Shown: positions 1 through 8,945 of the stretch, piece after piece
How positions within the stretch are numbered: the stretch's first letter is position 1
How the letters are laid out: the number at the start of each line of letters is the position of its first letter
Assembly (NCBI RefSeq): GCF_008041935.1
Contig: NZ_VKAC01000012.1
Coordinates: 62,001-126,000, forward strand
Origin: Quadrisphaera setariae
GTDB taxonomy: Bacteria; Actinomycetota; Actinomycetes; Actinomycetales; Quadrisphaeraceae
Length of the DNA: 64,000 nucleotides
Direction: 5' to 3'
Notes under the pieces: generated by a model
What the model was told of the DNA's origin: nothing
Database searches by the model: none
Seen by the model: only the letters and a program-made list of their open reading frames with translations
Made by a program: the position numbers and the translations under genes

Positions 1-74
1 GACCACTCGGTGAGCTCGCCCGAGGCCCGCAGCGCCGAGGCGTAGGCGGCAGCCGCAGCCTCACTTGAGCCCAC
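1..74 (-). CDS. Possible 5' end of next operon gene (partial)
   Basis: A GTG at 74-72 overlaps the end of the permease gene and opens a frame that stays open to the window edge, starting VGSSEAAAAAYASALRASG. The Ala-rich amphipathic composition is typical of actinobacterial coding sequence, and the position directly behind a sugar ABC permease would suit a catabolic enzyme such as a glycosidase. Only 24 codons are visible, so no family can be named. It could equally be chance in high-GC DNA. Confidence 0.35.
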   Translation of the reverse strand, partial: MGSSEAAAAAYASALRASGELTEW

Positions 75-906
75 TGCGCGCCACCCCCTCGACGAAGTAC
101 CGCTGGAAGACGGCGAAGACGAGCAGCATCGGCAGGATCGACAGCAGCGACATCGCCATGAGCGAGCCGTAGTCGTTGCCGAACTGCTGCTGCAGGAAGC
201 GCAGGCCCAGCGGCAGCGTGAAGGCGTCGGGGTCGGGCAGGACGATGAGCGGCCAGATGAACTCGTTCCAGCGCCACATGAACGTGAAGATCACGAGCAC
301 GGCCACCAGGGGCTTGGACAGCGGCAGGACGATGGACACGAAGGTGCGCAGCGCGCCGGCGCCGTCCACGCGGGCGGCCTCGAGCAGCTCGTCGGGGATG
401 GCGTCCATGAACTGGCGGGCCATGAACAGTCCGAACGCCTCCGCCAGGCGCGGCAGCACCACTCCGGTGGGGGTGTTGACCAGTCCGAGGTCGATGACCA
501 GCTGGAACTGGGCCACCATGATCACCTGCACGGGGATCATCAGCGTGCCGACGATCGCGAGGAACAGGGTGTTCTTCAGCGGGAAGTCGAGCTTGGCGAA
601 GGCGTAGCCGGCCGCCAGGTTGATGGCCACCGTGAGGGCCACCGAGATGACGGCGATGGTCGCGGAGTTCAGCGCCCACCGGGCGAAGGGGTACTGCTGC
701 AGGGGGCGGGTGAAGTTCTCCCAGCGCAGCTGGGTGGGCCACAGCGCCGCGTCGGGCCGGGTGAGCACGCCGGGGCTGGACAGCGCCGTGACGAGCATCC
801 AGTACAGCGGGAAGACGACGACGACGGCGAGGAGCACCGCGGCGGTGAGGCGCCAGCCGGTGACGCGGCGCTCCACGCCGCGGCGCGAGGGCGTCGCGAC
901 GCTCAT
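61..906 (-). CDS. Carbohydrate ABC transporter permease (MalG type)
   Basis: Inner-membrane permease of about 281 residues with six predicted membrane segments. The cytoplasmic EAA loop, reading ELLEAARVDGAGALRTF about 80 residues before the C terminus, docks the ATPase. This matches the MalG/CUT1 family in length and layout. The ATG at 906-904 was chosen because it forms a 4-base ATGA overlap with the stop of the upstream permease; the much longer open frame upstream is out-of-frame shadow. It pairs with the MalF-type permease and the lipoprotein upstream. No ATPase gene lies in the cluster, so a shared MsiK-like ATPase elsewhere is likely (inference). The substrate is unknown. Confidence 0.9.
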   Translation of the reverse strand: MSVATPSRRGVERRVTGWRLTAAVLLAVVVVFPLYWMLVTALSSPGVLTRPDAALWPTQLRWENFTRPLQQYPFARWALNSATIAVISVALTVAINLAAGYAFAKLDFPLKNTLFLAIVGTLMIPVQVIMVAQFQLVIDLGLVNTPTGVVLPRLAEAFGLFMARQFMDAIPDELLEAARVDGAGALRTFVSIVLPLSKPLVAVLVIFTFMWRWNEFIWPLIVLPDPDAFTLPLGLRFLQQQFGNDYGSLMAMSLLSILPMLLVFAVFQRYFVEGVARSGLK

Positions 907-1829
907 GCGAGGTCCCTGCGGCGCCCCGCGCGCCACTGCAGCAGCGTGAGCACCATGACGATGGCGAAGAGCACCACGCCCAGGGCCGCCGCGTACCCCT
1001 GGCGGCGCTGCTGGAAGCCGGCGTCGTAGGCGTAGTTGACCAGGAACGTCGTGGCGTTCTGCGGGCCGCCGCCGGTCATGATCACCACGACGTCGAACAC
1101 CTGGAACGAGGTGATGACCATGTAGACGAGGATGAAGAACGTCGTAGGACCGAGCAGGGGCCACGTGATGGAGCGCAGCACCCGCCAGCGGCCGGCGCCG
1201 TCCAGCTCAGCGGCCTCGTACACCTCGCCGCTGATGCCCTGCAGCCCCGCGAGGTAGACGACCATGGCGAACCCGAGGCTGGTCCACACCTGCACCGCGA
1301 TGACCGACGCCAGCGCCGCGGGGCCGCTCGTCTGCCAGCCGACCTCGGGCAGGCCGAGCAGCCCCAGCAGCCGGTTGGCCACGCCGAAGTTCTCGTTGAA
1401 GATCCAGCGGGCGATGATCCCCGCCGACACCGCCGAGATCACCACCGGCACGTAGAAGAGCGCCCGCAGCAGCCCGCGCCCCGGCAGGTGGCGGTTCAGC
1501 AGCAGGGCCAGTCCCAGGCCGCCGAGCACGCTCAGCGGCACGCTGACCGCGGTGAAGACGCCCGTGTTCAGCAGCGCCCGCCAGAACAGCGGGTCGGACC
1601 CGATCTGGACGAAGTTGTCGAGGCCCTGGAAGCGCGGCCGGCCGAAGCCGGTGTACCGGGTCAGCGAGTAGTAGGCGGTCATGCCCAGGGGCACGAACAT
1701 GAAGACCGCGAAGACGAGCAGCGCCGGCGAGGCCAGCGCGAGCCCCGCGAGGGCCTCGCCGCGGCGCCGCGTGCGGCGCGCGGGCCGCGGCGCGTCCTGG
1801 AGGGCCGCCGCTGAGCCGATGAGCGCCAC
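903..1829 (-). CDS. Carbohydrate ABC transporter permease (MalF type)
   Basis: A 308-residue inner-membrane permease. A basic N-terminal stretch (RPARRTRRRGE) precedes the first hydrophobic segment at about residues 30-50, followed by five more. The EAA loop reads EVYEAAELDGAGRWRVL at about residues 205-221, the contact site for the ATPase in CUT1 sugar importers. It begins 3 bases after the binding-protein stop and ends in an ATGA overlap with the MalG-type permease, so the three genes form one operon. The partner permease and binding protein make a multi-sugar importer the best call. Glycerol-3-phosphate or oligosaccharide cannot be told apart from sequence alone. Confidence 0.9.
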   Translation of the reverse strand: MALIGSAAALQDAPRPARRTRRRGEALAGLALASPALLVFAVFMFVPLGMTAYYSLTRYTGFGRPRFQGLDNFVQIGSDPLFWRALLNTGVFTAVSVPLSVLGGLGLALLLNRHLPGRGLLRALFYVPVVISAVSAGIIARWIFNENFGVANRLLGLLGLPEVGWQTSGPAALASVIAVQVWTSLGFAMVVYLAGLQGISGEVYEAAELDGAGRWRVLRSITWPLLGPTTFFILVYMVITSFQVFDVVVIMTGGGPQNATTFLVNYAYDAGFQQRRQGYAAALGVVLFAIVMVLTLLQWRAGRRRDLA

Positions 1830-1832
1830 GGC

Positions 1833-3146
1833 TCAGGCCTGCTGCTGCAGCGCCTGCTCGATGGCCTGCTGCAGGTTCTCGAGCGTGGCGTCGACGTCGG
1901 CCCCGCCCGCGAAGGCGCCCTCCAGCTGCTGCTGCAGGGCCTGGTTGACCTGCGTGAACACCGGGGAGGTGCTGGCCGCCACGAGGCTGGCGGGGATGGT
2001 GGTGGCCTGCTCGACGAACACGGGCATGAGGTCGGGGCGCACCGCGTAGGTGAGGCCGGTGACGTCGCTGCGGGTGGGCAGCACGGTGGTGGCCTCGCAG
2101 AAGCTCTTCATGTTCTCGGCGTTCGCGAGGAACGCGGCGAACTTCGCGGCGGCCTCGGCGTTGGGGCCGTCGGTGACCACCACGGCGTTGCCGCCCAGGT
2201 CGGTGGCGGCGGCGGCGTCACGGGGCAGGTACGTGGCGCCCCACTCGAAGCCGGTGGCGCTGGTGACCAGCGACGGCAGGTTGAAGTCGCCGGTGGCGAT
2301 GGACAGCGGCTGGCCGGTGGGGAAGGTCTCGTCGGGGTAGTTGGCCGCCTGCACGAGGAAGGTGGGGTCGTGCAGGCCGGCGGTGTACAGCCCCTGGGTG
2401 TAGGTGAGGGCCTTCTTCCCGGCGTCGGAGGCGATGGTCACCTGCGACAGGTCGTCGTTGAAGACCGAGCCCCCGGCCTGCGCGAGGAAACTCAGCCAGC
2501 GGTAGGCGCCCGCCGCCTGCCAGTTGACGGCCACCGGGTACTTCCCGCCGTTCGCACCCTTGACCTCGGTGAGCACCTGGGTGAACTGCTCCCAGGTCCA
2601 CGCCTGGTCCAGCGAGGTGGGGGCGGTGATGCCGGCGGCGGCGAACGCGGGGGCGTTGTAGACGATCGCGGAGCAGTCGGTGTGGTGCGGCACGCCCACC
2701 GGCTTGCCGTCCGGGTCCTGCACGGCCTTCCACAGCGCGGGGGTGAAGGCGTCGGAGTAGCCCGACGGCAGGGCGTCGGAGATGTCGGCGAGCACCCCGA
2801 GGGTGGTGTACCTGCCGATGTCGATGTAGGAGACCCGGAAGAGGTCGGGCGGGTCGCCGGCCTGGATCCGCGAGTCCACCGAGGGGAGGACGTCGGCGTA
2901 GGGCAGCTGGTTGAGGGTCACCGTGGTGCCCTCGGCCTGCTGGTAGGCGTCGGCGACCGCCTTGAAGGCGGCGAGCTCCTCGTCGCCGCCCCACAGCGTG
3001 AAGGTGAGCCCGCCGTCCCCGGAGGCGGAGCCCGAGCCGGATCCGGCGCTGGAGCAGCTGGCCAGCGACCCGGCGCCGAGGGCGGCGGCGCCCCCGGCTC
3101 CCAGGGCGCCCAGGAACTGGCGGCGCGACCACGGGGAGCGAGACAC
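1833..3146 (-). CDS. ABC sugar-binding lipoprotein with Tat-type signal
   Basis: Extracellular solute-binding protein (family 1, MalE-like) of about 437 residues. The GTG at 3146 is preceded by GGAGG five bases upstream. The N terminus then gives a twin-arginine motif SRRQFLGALG, an Ala/Gly hydrophobic stretch and the lipobox LASC. This suggests export folded by Tat and lipid anchoring. The mature part starts with a Gly/Ser linker and carries the FTLWGGDEE and QAGDPPDLFR segments typical of sugar-binding proteins. It is the first gene of the importer operon and lies 123 bases behind the LAL regulator. A longer open frame upstream of 3146 lacks a better start. Confidence 0.9.
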   Translation of the reverse strand: MSRSPWSRRQFLGALGAGGAAALGAGSLASCSSAGSGSGSASGDGGLTFTLWGGDEELAAFKAVADAYQQAEGTTVTLNQLPYADVLPSVDSRIQAGDPPDLFRVSYIDIGRYTTLGVLADISDALPSGYSDAFTPALWKAVQDPDGKPVGVPHHTDCSAIVYNAPAFAAAGITAPTSLDQAWTWEQFTQVLTEVKGANGGKYPVAVNWQAAGAYRWLSFLAQAGGSVFNDDLSQVTIASDAGKKALTYTQGLYTAGLHDPTFLVQAANYPDETFPTGQPLSIATGDFNLPSLVTSATGFEWGATYLPRDAAAATDLGGNAVVVTDGPNAEAAAKFAAFLANAENMKSFCEATTVLPTRSDVTGLTYAVRPDLMPVFVEQATTIPASLVAASTSPVFTQVNQALQQQLEGAFAGGADVDATLENLQQAIEQALQQQA

Positions 3147-3269
3147 GGTGACCTCCGGGGGTTCGAGGCGCCCAGCGGGGACCCGCCGGACGCCCCTTGC
3201 TACGGCCGTTCGACGCTGTGCGCACCCTGGGAGCACGGGAGACCACGGCGGCGTGACGCAGGCCACAGA

Positions 3270-6200
3270 TCATCCCGTAGGCAGCAGACCCCGCCGGGTG
3301 GCCACCGCCACGGCCTCGGCGCGGCCCGAGGCGCCGAGCTTGGCCATGGCGTTGGACAGGTGCACGCTGACGGTCTTCTCGCTGATGAACAACCGCTCCC
3401 CCGCCCGCCGGTTGGTCAGGCCCTGCGCGACGAGGGCCAGCACCTCGGCCTCGCGGTCGGTGAGGGGGCTGTCGACGACGACGCGCCCGTCCGGTCCGGG
3501 GCCCAGCCGCAGCCGCGCCCGGCGCGCCAGGTCGCGCACCGCGGTGGCCAGCGGAGCGGCGGCCATCGCCTCGGCCTCGGCCAGAGCGGTGACCAGCAGC
3601 TCGCGGGCCTCCTCGCGCACCTCGGCGCGGCCGGTGTCCAGCAGCGCCGCAGCCAGTCGCCAGCGGCAGCGAGCCTGCTCGTAGCGGTGGCCGTAGCCGA
3701 ACGCCTCCAGCGCCGCCCGCCAGGCCGCCACCGCCTCGGCCGAGCCGGGCTCGACCAGGCGGGCCAGCTCGGCGTCGAGGCGGGCCAGCCACGCCCGCCC
3801 CTCCGGCCCGAGCGGCCCGCCGCGGCCCGGGGGCCGCTGGGCCAGCGCCCTGCCGCGCCGGGCGAGGTCAGCCCCCTCAGCGGGGTCCGCACCGGCGTCG
3901 GCGAGCGCGGCCACGGCCAGCGCGGACAGCCAGACCCCCGACAGCGCCTCCTCCAGGTCGAGCTGCTCGGCCACGGCGACCGCGTCCTCAGCGGCCCGCG
4001 CCGCCTCCCGCGGGTGACCCCGCCAGGCCAGGGCCTCCGCGCGGCCGCCGAGCGCGAGCATCGTGGACAGCGGGTCGGAGGCCACCGCCGGCAGCAGCGC
4101 CTGCGCGCGCTCGGCCACGCCGTCCTGCCCGAGCGCGGCCTCCACCTGCAGGCCCGCGGCCTGCGACAGCGTGCGGTGGACGGGGTCGGGCCCTGACCCG
4201 CCGCGGGCGGCGGCCGCCGCGGCGCCGGTGAGGTCACCCGCGGCCGCCCGCGCCACCGAGGTCATCCACACGGCCGCGACCCCGTACCTGCTCCACGCGA
4301 GCCCGTGCGCCGCCAGCTCGGCGCTGACCCGCTCGAACCGGGCCAGCGCCTCCTCCACGCGCCCCGCACCCCAGTGGTGCATGCCCATCAGGTAGCTGGC
4401 GCGGGAGGCGGCGAGCGGGTCGGAGGCCGCCGCGGCCAGGTCGAGCGCGCGCGCCAGGTGCGCGGTGACCTCGGCGTCCCCACCGGCGACGTCGTGCACC
4501 ACGGCGAGCGTGGCGCGCGCCTCGGCCTCGGCCGCCGCGTCGCCGGCGGCGCGGGCCAGGGGGAGCGCCTCCCGGGCGGCCACCTCCGCCGCGGCGAGCT
4601 CGTCGCGGGCGAGGTGCACGCGACCCCGCTGCACGAGCAGCCGCGCGCGCACCGCGTCGAGGACCCGCCCGTCGAGCTGCACGAGCAGCCCCTCGGCACC
4701 GTCGAGCACGTCCGCGGCCTGCGCGGTGAGCGACCCGTCGACGTCGGCCGCGAGCAGGTGCACCGCCGCCCGCGTGCGGGCCCCCGCGGCCTGGAGCGGG
4801 TCGTCGGCGTCGACGACGGCGACCGCACGGCGGGCGTGCTCGACCGCGCGTCCCAGCTCACCCGCGCGTGAGGCCAGCTCGGCCGCCACCGCCGTCAGCC
4901 GCGGGGCGCTGGAGACGGCTGCGGCGAGGGGTGCGGCCAGGTCCGCCTCGTCCGCTCCCGGGACCGCCGGCAGCAGCGAGAGCGCCTGCTCGACGTGGCG
5001 CAGGGCCTCGGCGGGTGCGAGCCGGCCCAGGGCCTCGACGGCCGCCGCGGTGCTGGCCGCGAGCGCAGCCGGGGCGTCGTGGCTGGCGAGGGCGTGCCGG
5101 GCCATCTCCGCGGCGGGGGCGAGCGGGGCACCGGCGCGGGCGGCGTCGGCCAGGAGCCGGGCGTGGGCGGCGTGCAGGGACGTGCGCTCGCCGGGGAGGA
5201 GGTCGTCGAGGACCGCCTCCTGCAGCAGCGCGTGGCGGAAGGCGTACCCGTCGGCGCGGGGCACGAGCACGGCGGCGCTCACGGCCTCCTCCAGCGCGGC
5301 GTCCACCGCGCCCCCCGGGCCGTCGCCGAGCACGCTGTCCAGGACGGCGCGGAGCACCCTGTCGGACACCACCTGGCCTCCCACGGCGGCCGCGGCGACG
5401 GCGCGGCGGGCGGCGGGGTCGAGGGCGTGGATGCGGCCCAGCAGCACGTCGGACAGCCCCGGTCCGCCCGCGGTGGTGCTGGCGAGCAGCTCCTCGGCGT
5501 AGTACGGGTTGCCCTCGCTGCGGGCGGCCACCGCCGCCAGCTGCGCCTCGCTGCGCCCCGCGCCGGCCTCGAGGTGGCGCAGGTGCTCCACCAGGGCGTC
5601 GGTGGTCAGCGGGCGCAGCTCCAGGCGCCGGACCGCGCTCAGGCGGCCGAGCTCGGCGAGCAGGGGGCGCAGCGGGTGGCGCCGGTGCAGGTCCTCGGCG
5701 CGCACGGAGCCGAGCACGACCAGCCGGCCGGCCCGCAGCCGCGCGAGCAGGAAGCGCAGCAGGTCGCGCGTCGAGGCGTCGGCCCAGTGGAGGTCCTCCA
5801 GCACGAGCACGACGGCGCCGTCGGCCGGCGCCAGGTCGGCCAGCAGCCCCTCCAGCGCCTCGAACAGCGCCAGCCTGTCCGAGCCCACCCGGGCCTGCGA
5901 CGACGACGCCGACGAGCGGCCCAGCAGCCCCTCCACCGCCGGGGACAGGCGCGCCAGCACCGGGCGGCGCTCCAGCGCCCGCCGGACGGCGTCGTCACCC
6001 CTGTCGTCCTGGCCGCTGACCAGGCCGCCGACCAGGTCGCTCAGCACCTCGGCGACGGGCAGGAAGGGCATCCCGACGTCGCCGAGGTCCAGGCAGTGGC
6101 CCACGAGCACGCGCGCGCCGCGTCCGCGGGCCAGTTCCGCGGCGGCCCGGACCAGCCGGGTCTTGCCGACGCCGGCGTCGCCGGTGACGAGCACCGCGCC

Positions 6201-6308
6201 GGGGCGACCGGCCTCAGCGCGGGCCAGCGCCGCGAGCAGCTCGGTCAGCTCGGCGTCGCGACCGACGATCGGCGGCGCGCCGGTGTCGATCGGGTCCACG
6301 CGGCCCAT
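3270..6308 (-). CDS. LAL-family LuxR transcriptional regulator
   Basis: A 1012-residue cytoplasmic ATP-dependent regulator of the MalT/LAL type. Near the N terminus is an AAA-type ATPase with Walker A GDAGVGKT (about residue 45) and Walker B VLVLEDLHWAD. A long Ala/Leu-rich helical-repeat region (TPR-like) follows, then a C-terminal LuxR helix-turn-helix with LTDREAEVLALVAQGLTNRR and EKTVSVHLSNAMAKLG. The ATG at 6308 is preceded by GGAGGAGGGGAGG, a strong ribosome site; the frame continues far upstream without support. It lies directly upstream of, and in the same direction as, the sugar importer, as MalT-like activators often do, so control of that operon is inferred. Confidence 0.9.
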   Translation of the reverse strand: MGRVDPIDTGAPPIVGRDAELTELLAALARAEAGRPGAVLVTGDAGVGKTRLVRAAAELARGRGARVLVGHCLDLGDVGMPFLPVAEVLSDLVGGLVSGQDDRGDDAVRRALERRPVLARLSPAVEGLLGRSSASSSQARVGSDRLALFEALEGLLADLAPADGAVVLVLEDLHWADASTRDLLRFLLARLRAGRLVVLGSVRAEDLHRRHPLRPLLAELGRLSAVRRLELRPLTTDALVEHLRHLEAGAGRSEAQLAAVAARSEGNPYYAEELLASTTAGGPGLSDVLLGRIHALDPAARRAVAAAAVGGQVVSDRVLRAVLDSVLGDGPGGAVDAALEEAVSAAVLVPRADGYAFRHALLQEAVLDDLLPGERTSLHAAHARLLADAARAGAPLAPAAEMARHALASHDAPAALAASTAAAVEALGRLAPAEALRHVEQALSLLPAVPGADEADLAAPLAAAVSSAPRLTAVAAELASRAGELGRAVEHARRAVAVVDADDPLQAAGARTRAAVHLLAADVDGSLTAQAADVLDGAEGLLVQLDGRVLDAVRARLLVQRGRVHLARDELAAAEVAAREALPLARAAGDAAAEAEARATLAVVHDVAGGDAEVTAHLARALDLAAAASDPLAASRASYLMGMHHWGAGRVEEALARFERVSAELAAHGLAWSRYGVAAVWMTSVARAAAGDLTGAAAAAARGGSGPDPVHRTLSQAAGLQVEAALGQDGVAERAQALLPAVASDPLSTMLALGGRAEALAWRGHPREAARAAEDAVAVAEQLDLEEALSGVWLSALAVAALADAGADPAEGADLARRGRALAQRPPGRGGPLGPEGRAWLARLDAELARLVEPGSAEAVAAWRAALEAFGYGHRYEQARCRWRLAAALLDTGRAEVREEARELLVTALAEAEAMAAAPLATAVRDLARRARLRLGPGPDGRVVVDSPLTDREAEVLALVAQGLTNRRAGERLFISEKTVSVHLSNAMAKLGASGRAEAVAVATRRGLLPTG

Positions 6309-6504
6309 CCTCCCCTCCTCCGCTCGGGTGCCGGTGCCGGTGCGGGAGCCGGCGCGGGCCGGCGCAGCTCCCGGCCCAGGCGCTCGCGGCGCAGGGCGGT
6401 CTCGGCGTCCAGTGCGGGTCCCCAGGTGGTGTGCATGCCGACGACGCTCGCCCTGAGGGGTGGCCCGGCACCCGGGGTGATCGCGTCGTCTCCCGGGCGC
6501 CCAC

Positions 6505-6527
6505 CCGTCTGAGGGGCCCTCAGACGG
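6505..6527 (-). terminator. Hairpin after the urate operon
   Basis: A perfect inverted repeat with 11-base arms (CCGTCTGAGGG and CCCTCAGACGG) around a single base. It starts 5 bases past the stop codon of the 8-oxoguanine deaminase, the last gene of the urate operon. There is no U-run, which is common for actinobacterial terminators. The rest of 6309-6532 holds only GC-rich sequence and the LAL ribosome site. Confidence 0.6.
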
Positions 6528-6532
6528 CCCCC

Positions 6533-7843
6533 TCAGGCGAACAGGCGGGAGGCGCGTCGGGCCAGGTCGGCCCGGGCCGCGCGCAGGTCCAGGCCCGCCA
6601 GCTCCCCGTCGACGACGACCCGGCGGCCGCCGACCAGCAGGTGCCGCACGGACCGGTCGGGCCCGAGGACGAGCCCGGCCAGCGGGTCCGGGGTGTCGAG
6701 GAGGTCCTCGCCCGGCCACACGGCCACGTCGGCGCGCATCCCCACCTGCAGGGCGCCGACGTCGTCGCGGCCCAGGCAGGCGGCGCCGCCGCGGGTGGCC
6801 GCGTCGAGGACGTCGGCGGCCGTCAGCTCGGTCGGGTCGAGCCTCCTCAGGCGGGCGGCGTAGAGGGCCTGGCGCAGCTCGCCGAACAGCGACCCCGGCT
6901 CGCTGGAGGCGGAGCCGTCCACGCCGAGCCCGACGGGGGCGCCGGCGCGGCGCAGGTCGGCCACGCGGCACGTGCCAGCGCCGAGGCGGGCGTTGGAGCT
7001 GGGGCAGTGCGCCACGCCCGTGCGGGCCGCCCCGAGGCGGGCGACCTCGTCGTCGTCGAAGTGGATGCCGTGGGCGAGCCAGACGTCGTCGCCGAGCCAG
7101 CCCCAGTCCTCCAGGAGGTCCAGCGGACGCCTTCCGAACCGGGCCAGCGCGTCGCGCTCCTCGTCGAGGGTCTCGGCCAGGTGCGTGTGGAGCTGCAGAC
7201 CGCCCGGCACGACCGCACGGGCGAGCTCGGCGGAGGAGCGCATGAGCTGCGGCGTCACCGAGAACGGTGAGCAGGGCGCCACGGTGACGGTCACGTCGAC
7301 GCCGTCGTGGTGGGCGGCCACCACGCGCTCGGTGCTGGCCAGGATCGCGTCGAGGTCCTCCACGACGGCGTCCGGGGGCAGGCCGCCGGCGGACTCCCCC
7401 AGGTCCATCGACCCGCGCGCCAGGTGCAGGCGGACGCCCACGCGGCGGGCGGCCACGACGAGCCTGTCGAAGACGGAGTCGTCACCGCGGGGCACGAGGT
7501 AGTGGTGGTCGGCGGCGGTGGTGCACCCCGACAGCGCCAGCTCCGCCAGGGCCACGGTGGCGGCGGCCTCGACGTCGTCGGCGTCCAGCCCCGCCCACAC
7601 CGGGTAGAGGGTGGTGAGCCAGCCGAACAGGGTGGAGTTGGCCGCCCACCCGCGGGTGATCCGCTGGTAGAGGTGGTGGTGCGTGTTGACCAGCCCCGCG
7701 GTGAGCAGGTCGCCGTCGACGCGGAGCACCTCGTCGCCGGGCAGCGCCGGCACCGACGCCACGTCCCCGACGGCGGTGATCCAGCCGTCCTCCACGGCGA
7801 CGTCCCCGGGCCAGCGGGCCCCCCGCAGCACCAGCCTCGTCAC
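6533..7843 (-). CDS. 8-oxoguanine deaminase / amidohydrolase
   Basis: A 436-residue cytoplasmic metal-dependent amidohydrolase of the ATZ/TRZ group. It has the metal-binding NTHHHLY motif near residue 55, a downstream HTHLAE, and an LAHGIHFDDDE segment plus a catalytic aspartate region GVDGSASSEPG. Members of this branch deaminate 8-oxoguanine to urate and are usually annotated that way in actinobacteria; related ones act on guanine or N-methyl compounds. It is the last gene of the urate operon, 16 bases after the allantoicase stop, and ends just before a strong hairpin. Its place in the operon supports delivering oxidised purine into urate. The exact substrate rests on family knowledge. Confidence 0.8.
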   Translation of the reverse strand: MTRLVLRGARWPGDVAVEDGWITAVGDVASVPALPGDEVLRVDGDLLTAGLVNTHHHLYQRITRGWAANSTLFGWLTTLYPVWAGLDADDVEAAATVALAELALSGCTTAADHHYLVPRGDDSVFDRLVVAARRVGVRLHLARGSMDLGESAGGLPPDAVVEDLDAILASTERVVAAHHDGVDVTVTVAPCSPFSVTPQLMRSSAELARAVVPGGLQLHTHLAETLDEERDALARFGRRPLDLLEDWGWLGDDVWLAHGIHFDDDEVARLGAARTGVAHCPSSNARLGAGTCRVADLRRAGAPVGLGVDGSASSEPGSLFGELRQALYAARLRRLDPTELTAADVLDAATRGGAACLGRDDVGALQVGMRADVAVWPGEDLLDTPDPLAGLVLGPDRSVRHLLVGGRRVVVDGELAGLDLRAARADLARRASRLFA

Positions 7844-7859
7844 GGCGCCACCAGCGTCC

Positions 7860-8945
7860 TCACAGCGCGGTCTCCTCCCAGCGGCGCGCGGCAGCGGCCA
7901 GCGCGTCGTCGTCGAGCTCTCCCCACAGCCGCAGGCGGCTCATGCCGCCGTCCGGGTGGGCCTCCAGCCGCACGTGCGTCACCGCCCGGTCCGTGGCACC
8001 CGGCGCGCCCGCTGCGCCGAGGGCGAGGACGTGCCGGGTGTCGGGCTGCGGGTGCAGGTCGAGCAGCACCGGCCACGACGCCGGGTCAGCACCCTCGCCC
8101 GCGCCGGTCCCGGCCGACCGGAGGTCAGCCCCGCGCAGCACCACCCGGCCCGGGGCGTTGCCCACGAAGCACGTCGTGTCGACCTCCACCCGGCGCAGAC
8201 GCCCGGCGCCGGCCAGCTGCAGGTCCACCCAGTCGTTGCCGCCGTCGCGGCGGCGGGCGTTCTCCCAGCCGTCGGCCATCGTCGCGGCGCGGCCGGGGGC
8301 GAGCAGGTGGTCGGCGGAGCCGTAGAACTCGTTCGATGAGCCGAGCACCCGCCCGCCGTTCTCGGTGGCGGCCAGGTCGACGGTGCCGGTGAGCAGGGCA
8401 GGGTCGGGCACCGGCCGGCCCAGCACCCGGAGCCTGGCGACGCCGCCGTCGGGGTGGATGGTGAGCCGCACGTGCGAGACCCGGCGCCCCGCCAGCTCCG
8501 GGGAGGTCTCGGGGGTGACCGCGATCGACGTCACGGCGTCGCCGGTCAGCGGCGTGCGCGGCGCGAGAGGGCGCCACACGTGCTCGGGCAGCTGCCACAC
8601 GTCGTTCGGGCCGGGGAAGCCCTCGAGCCACGCGCCGTGGACGGTGGCGGCGGCCGGGTAGTTGCCCCTGAACCAGGCGGTGTCGACGTCGATGCGCTCC
8701 ACCTCGCCGGGAGCTGCCAGGCGCACCACGACCCAGTCGTCACCGACGGTCCGGCGGCGGCGGGTCTCCCAGCCGTCGTAGACCTTGCCCTTGGCGTCGT
8801 AGGCGTCGGGGTCGTAGCGCGGCGGGTGGGGCAGCAGGAGGTTGGAGGCGTCGGCGTAGAACTGGTCGTTGCACGTCACGACCACCCCGCCGAGGACGCG
8901 GCTGGCGAGGTCGGTCAGGGCTGCAGTCTGGCCGGTGCTGCTCAC
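7860..8945 (-). CDS. alc: Allantoicase
   Basis: A 361-residue enzyme that splits allantoate into ureidoglycolate and urea. It shows the tandem layout of allantoicases: two similar jelly-roll halves, each with a DGWE segment followed by a WVVVRLA- or WVDLQLA-type strand and an HVRLTIHPDGG or HVRLEAHPDGG segment. The GTG at 8945 makes a 4-base GTGA overlap with the allantoinase stop, so the two are translationally coupled. The urea it releases is the substrate of the urease encoded 9 kb away. No ureidoglycolate lyase or hydrolase was recognised nearby. Confidence 0.92.
   Translation of the reverse strand: MSSTGQTAALTDLASRVLGGVVVTCNDQFYADASNLLLPHPPRYDPDAYDAKGKVYDGWETRRRRTVGDDWVVVRLAAPGEVERIDVDTAWFRGNYPAAATVHGAWLEGFPGPNDVWQLPEHVWRPLAPRTPLTGDAVTSIAVTPETSPELAGRRVSHVRLTIHPDGGVARLRVLGRPVPDPALLTGTVDLAATENGGRVLGSSNEFYGSADHLLAPGRAATMADGWENARRRDGGNDWVDLQLAGAGRLRRVEVDTTCFVGNAPGRVVLRGADLRSAGTGAGEGADPASWPVLLDLHPQPDTRHVLALGAAGAPGATDRAVTHVRLEAHPDGGMSRLRLWGELDDDALAAAARRWEETAL

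Noticed and set aside
2370-4196. A 608-codon open frame on the plus strand opposite the sugar-binding protein and LAL regulator
   Set aside because: It is Arg/Gly/Pro-rich, runs across two well-supported minus-strand genes and a promoter gap, and matches no family; long antisense frames are expected at this G+C.
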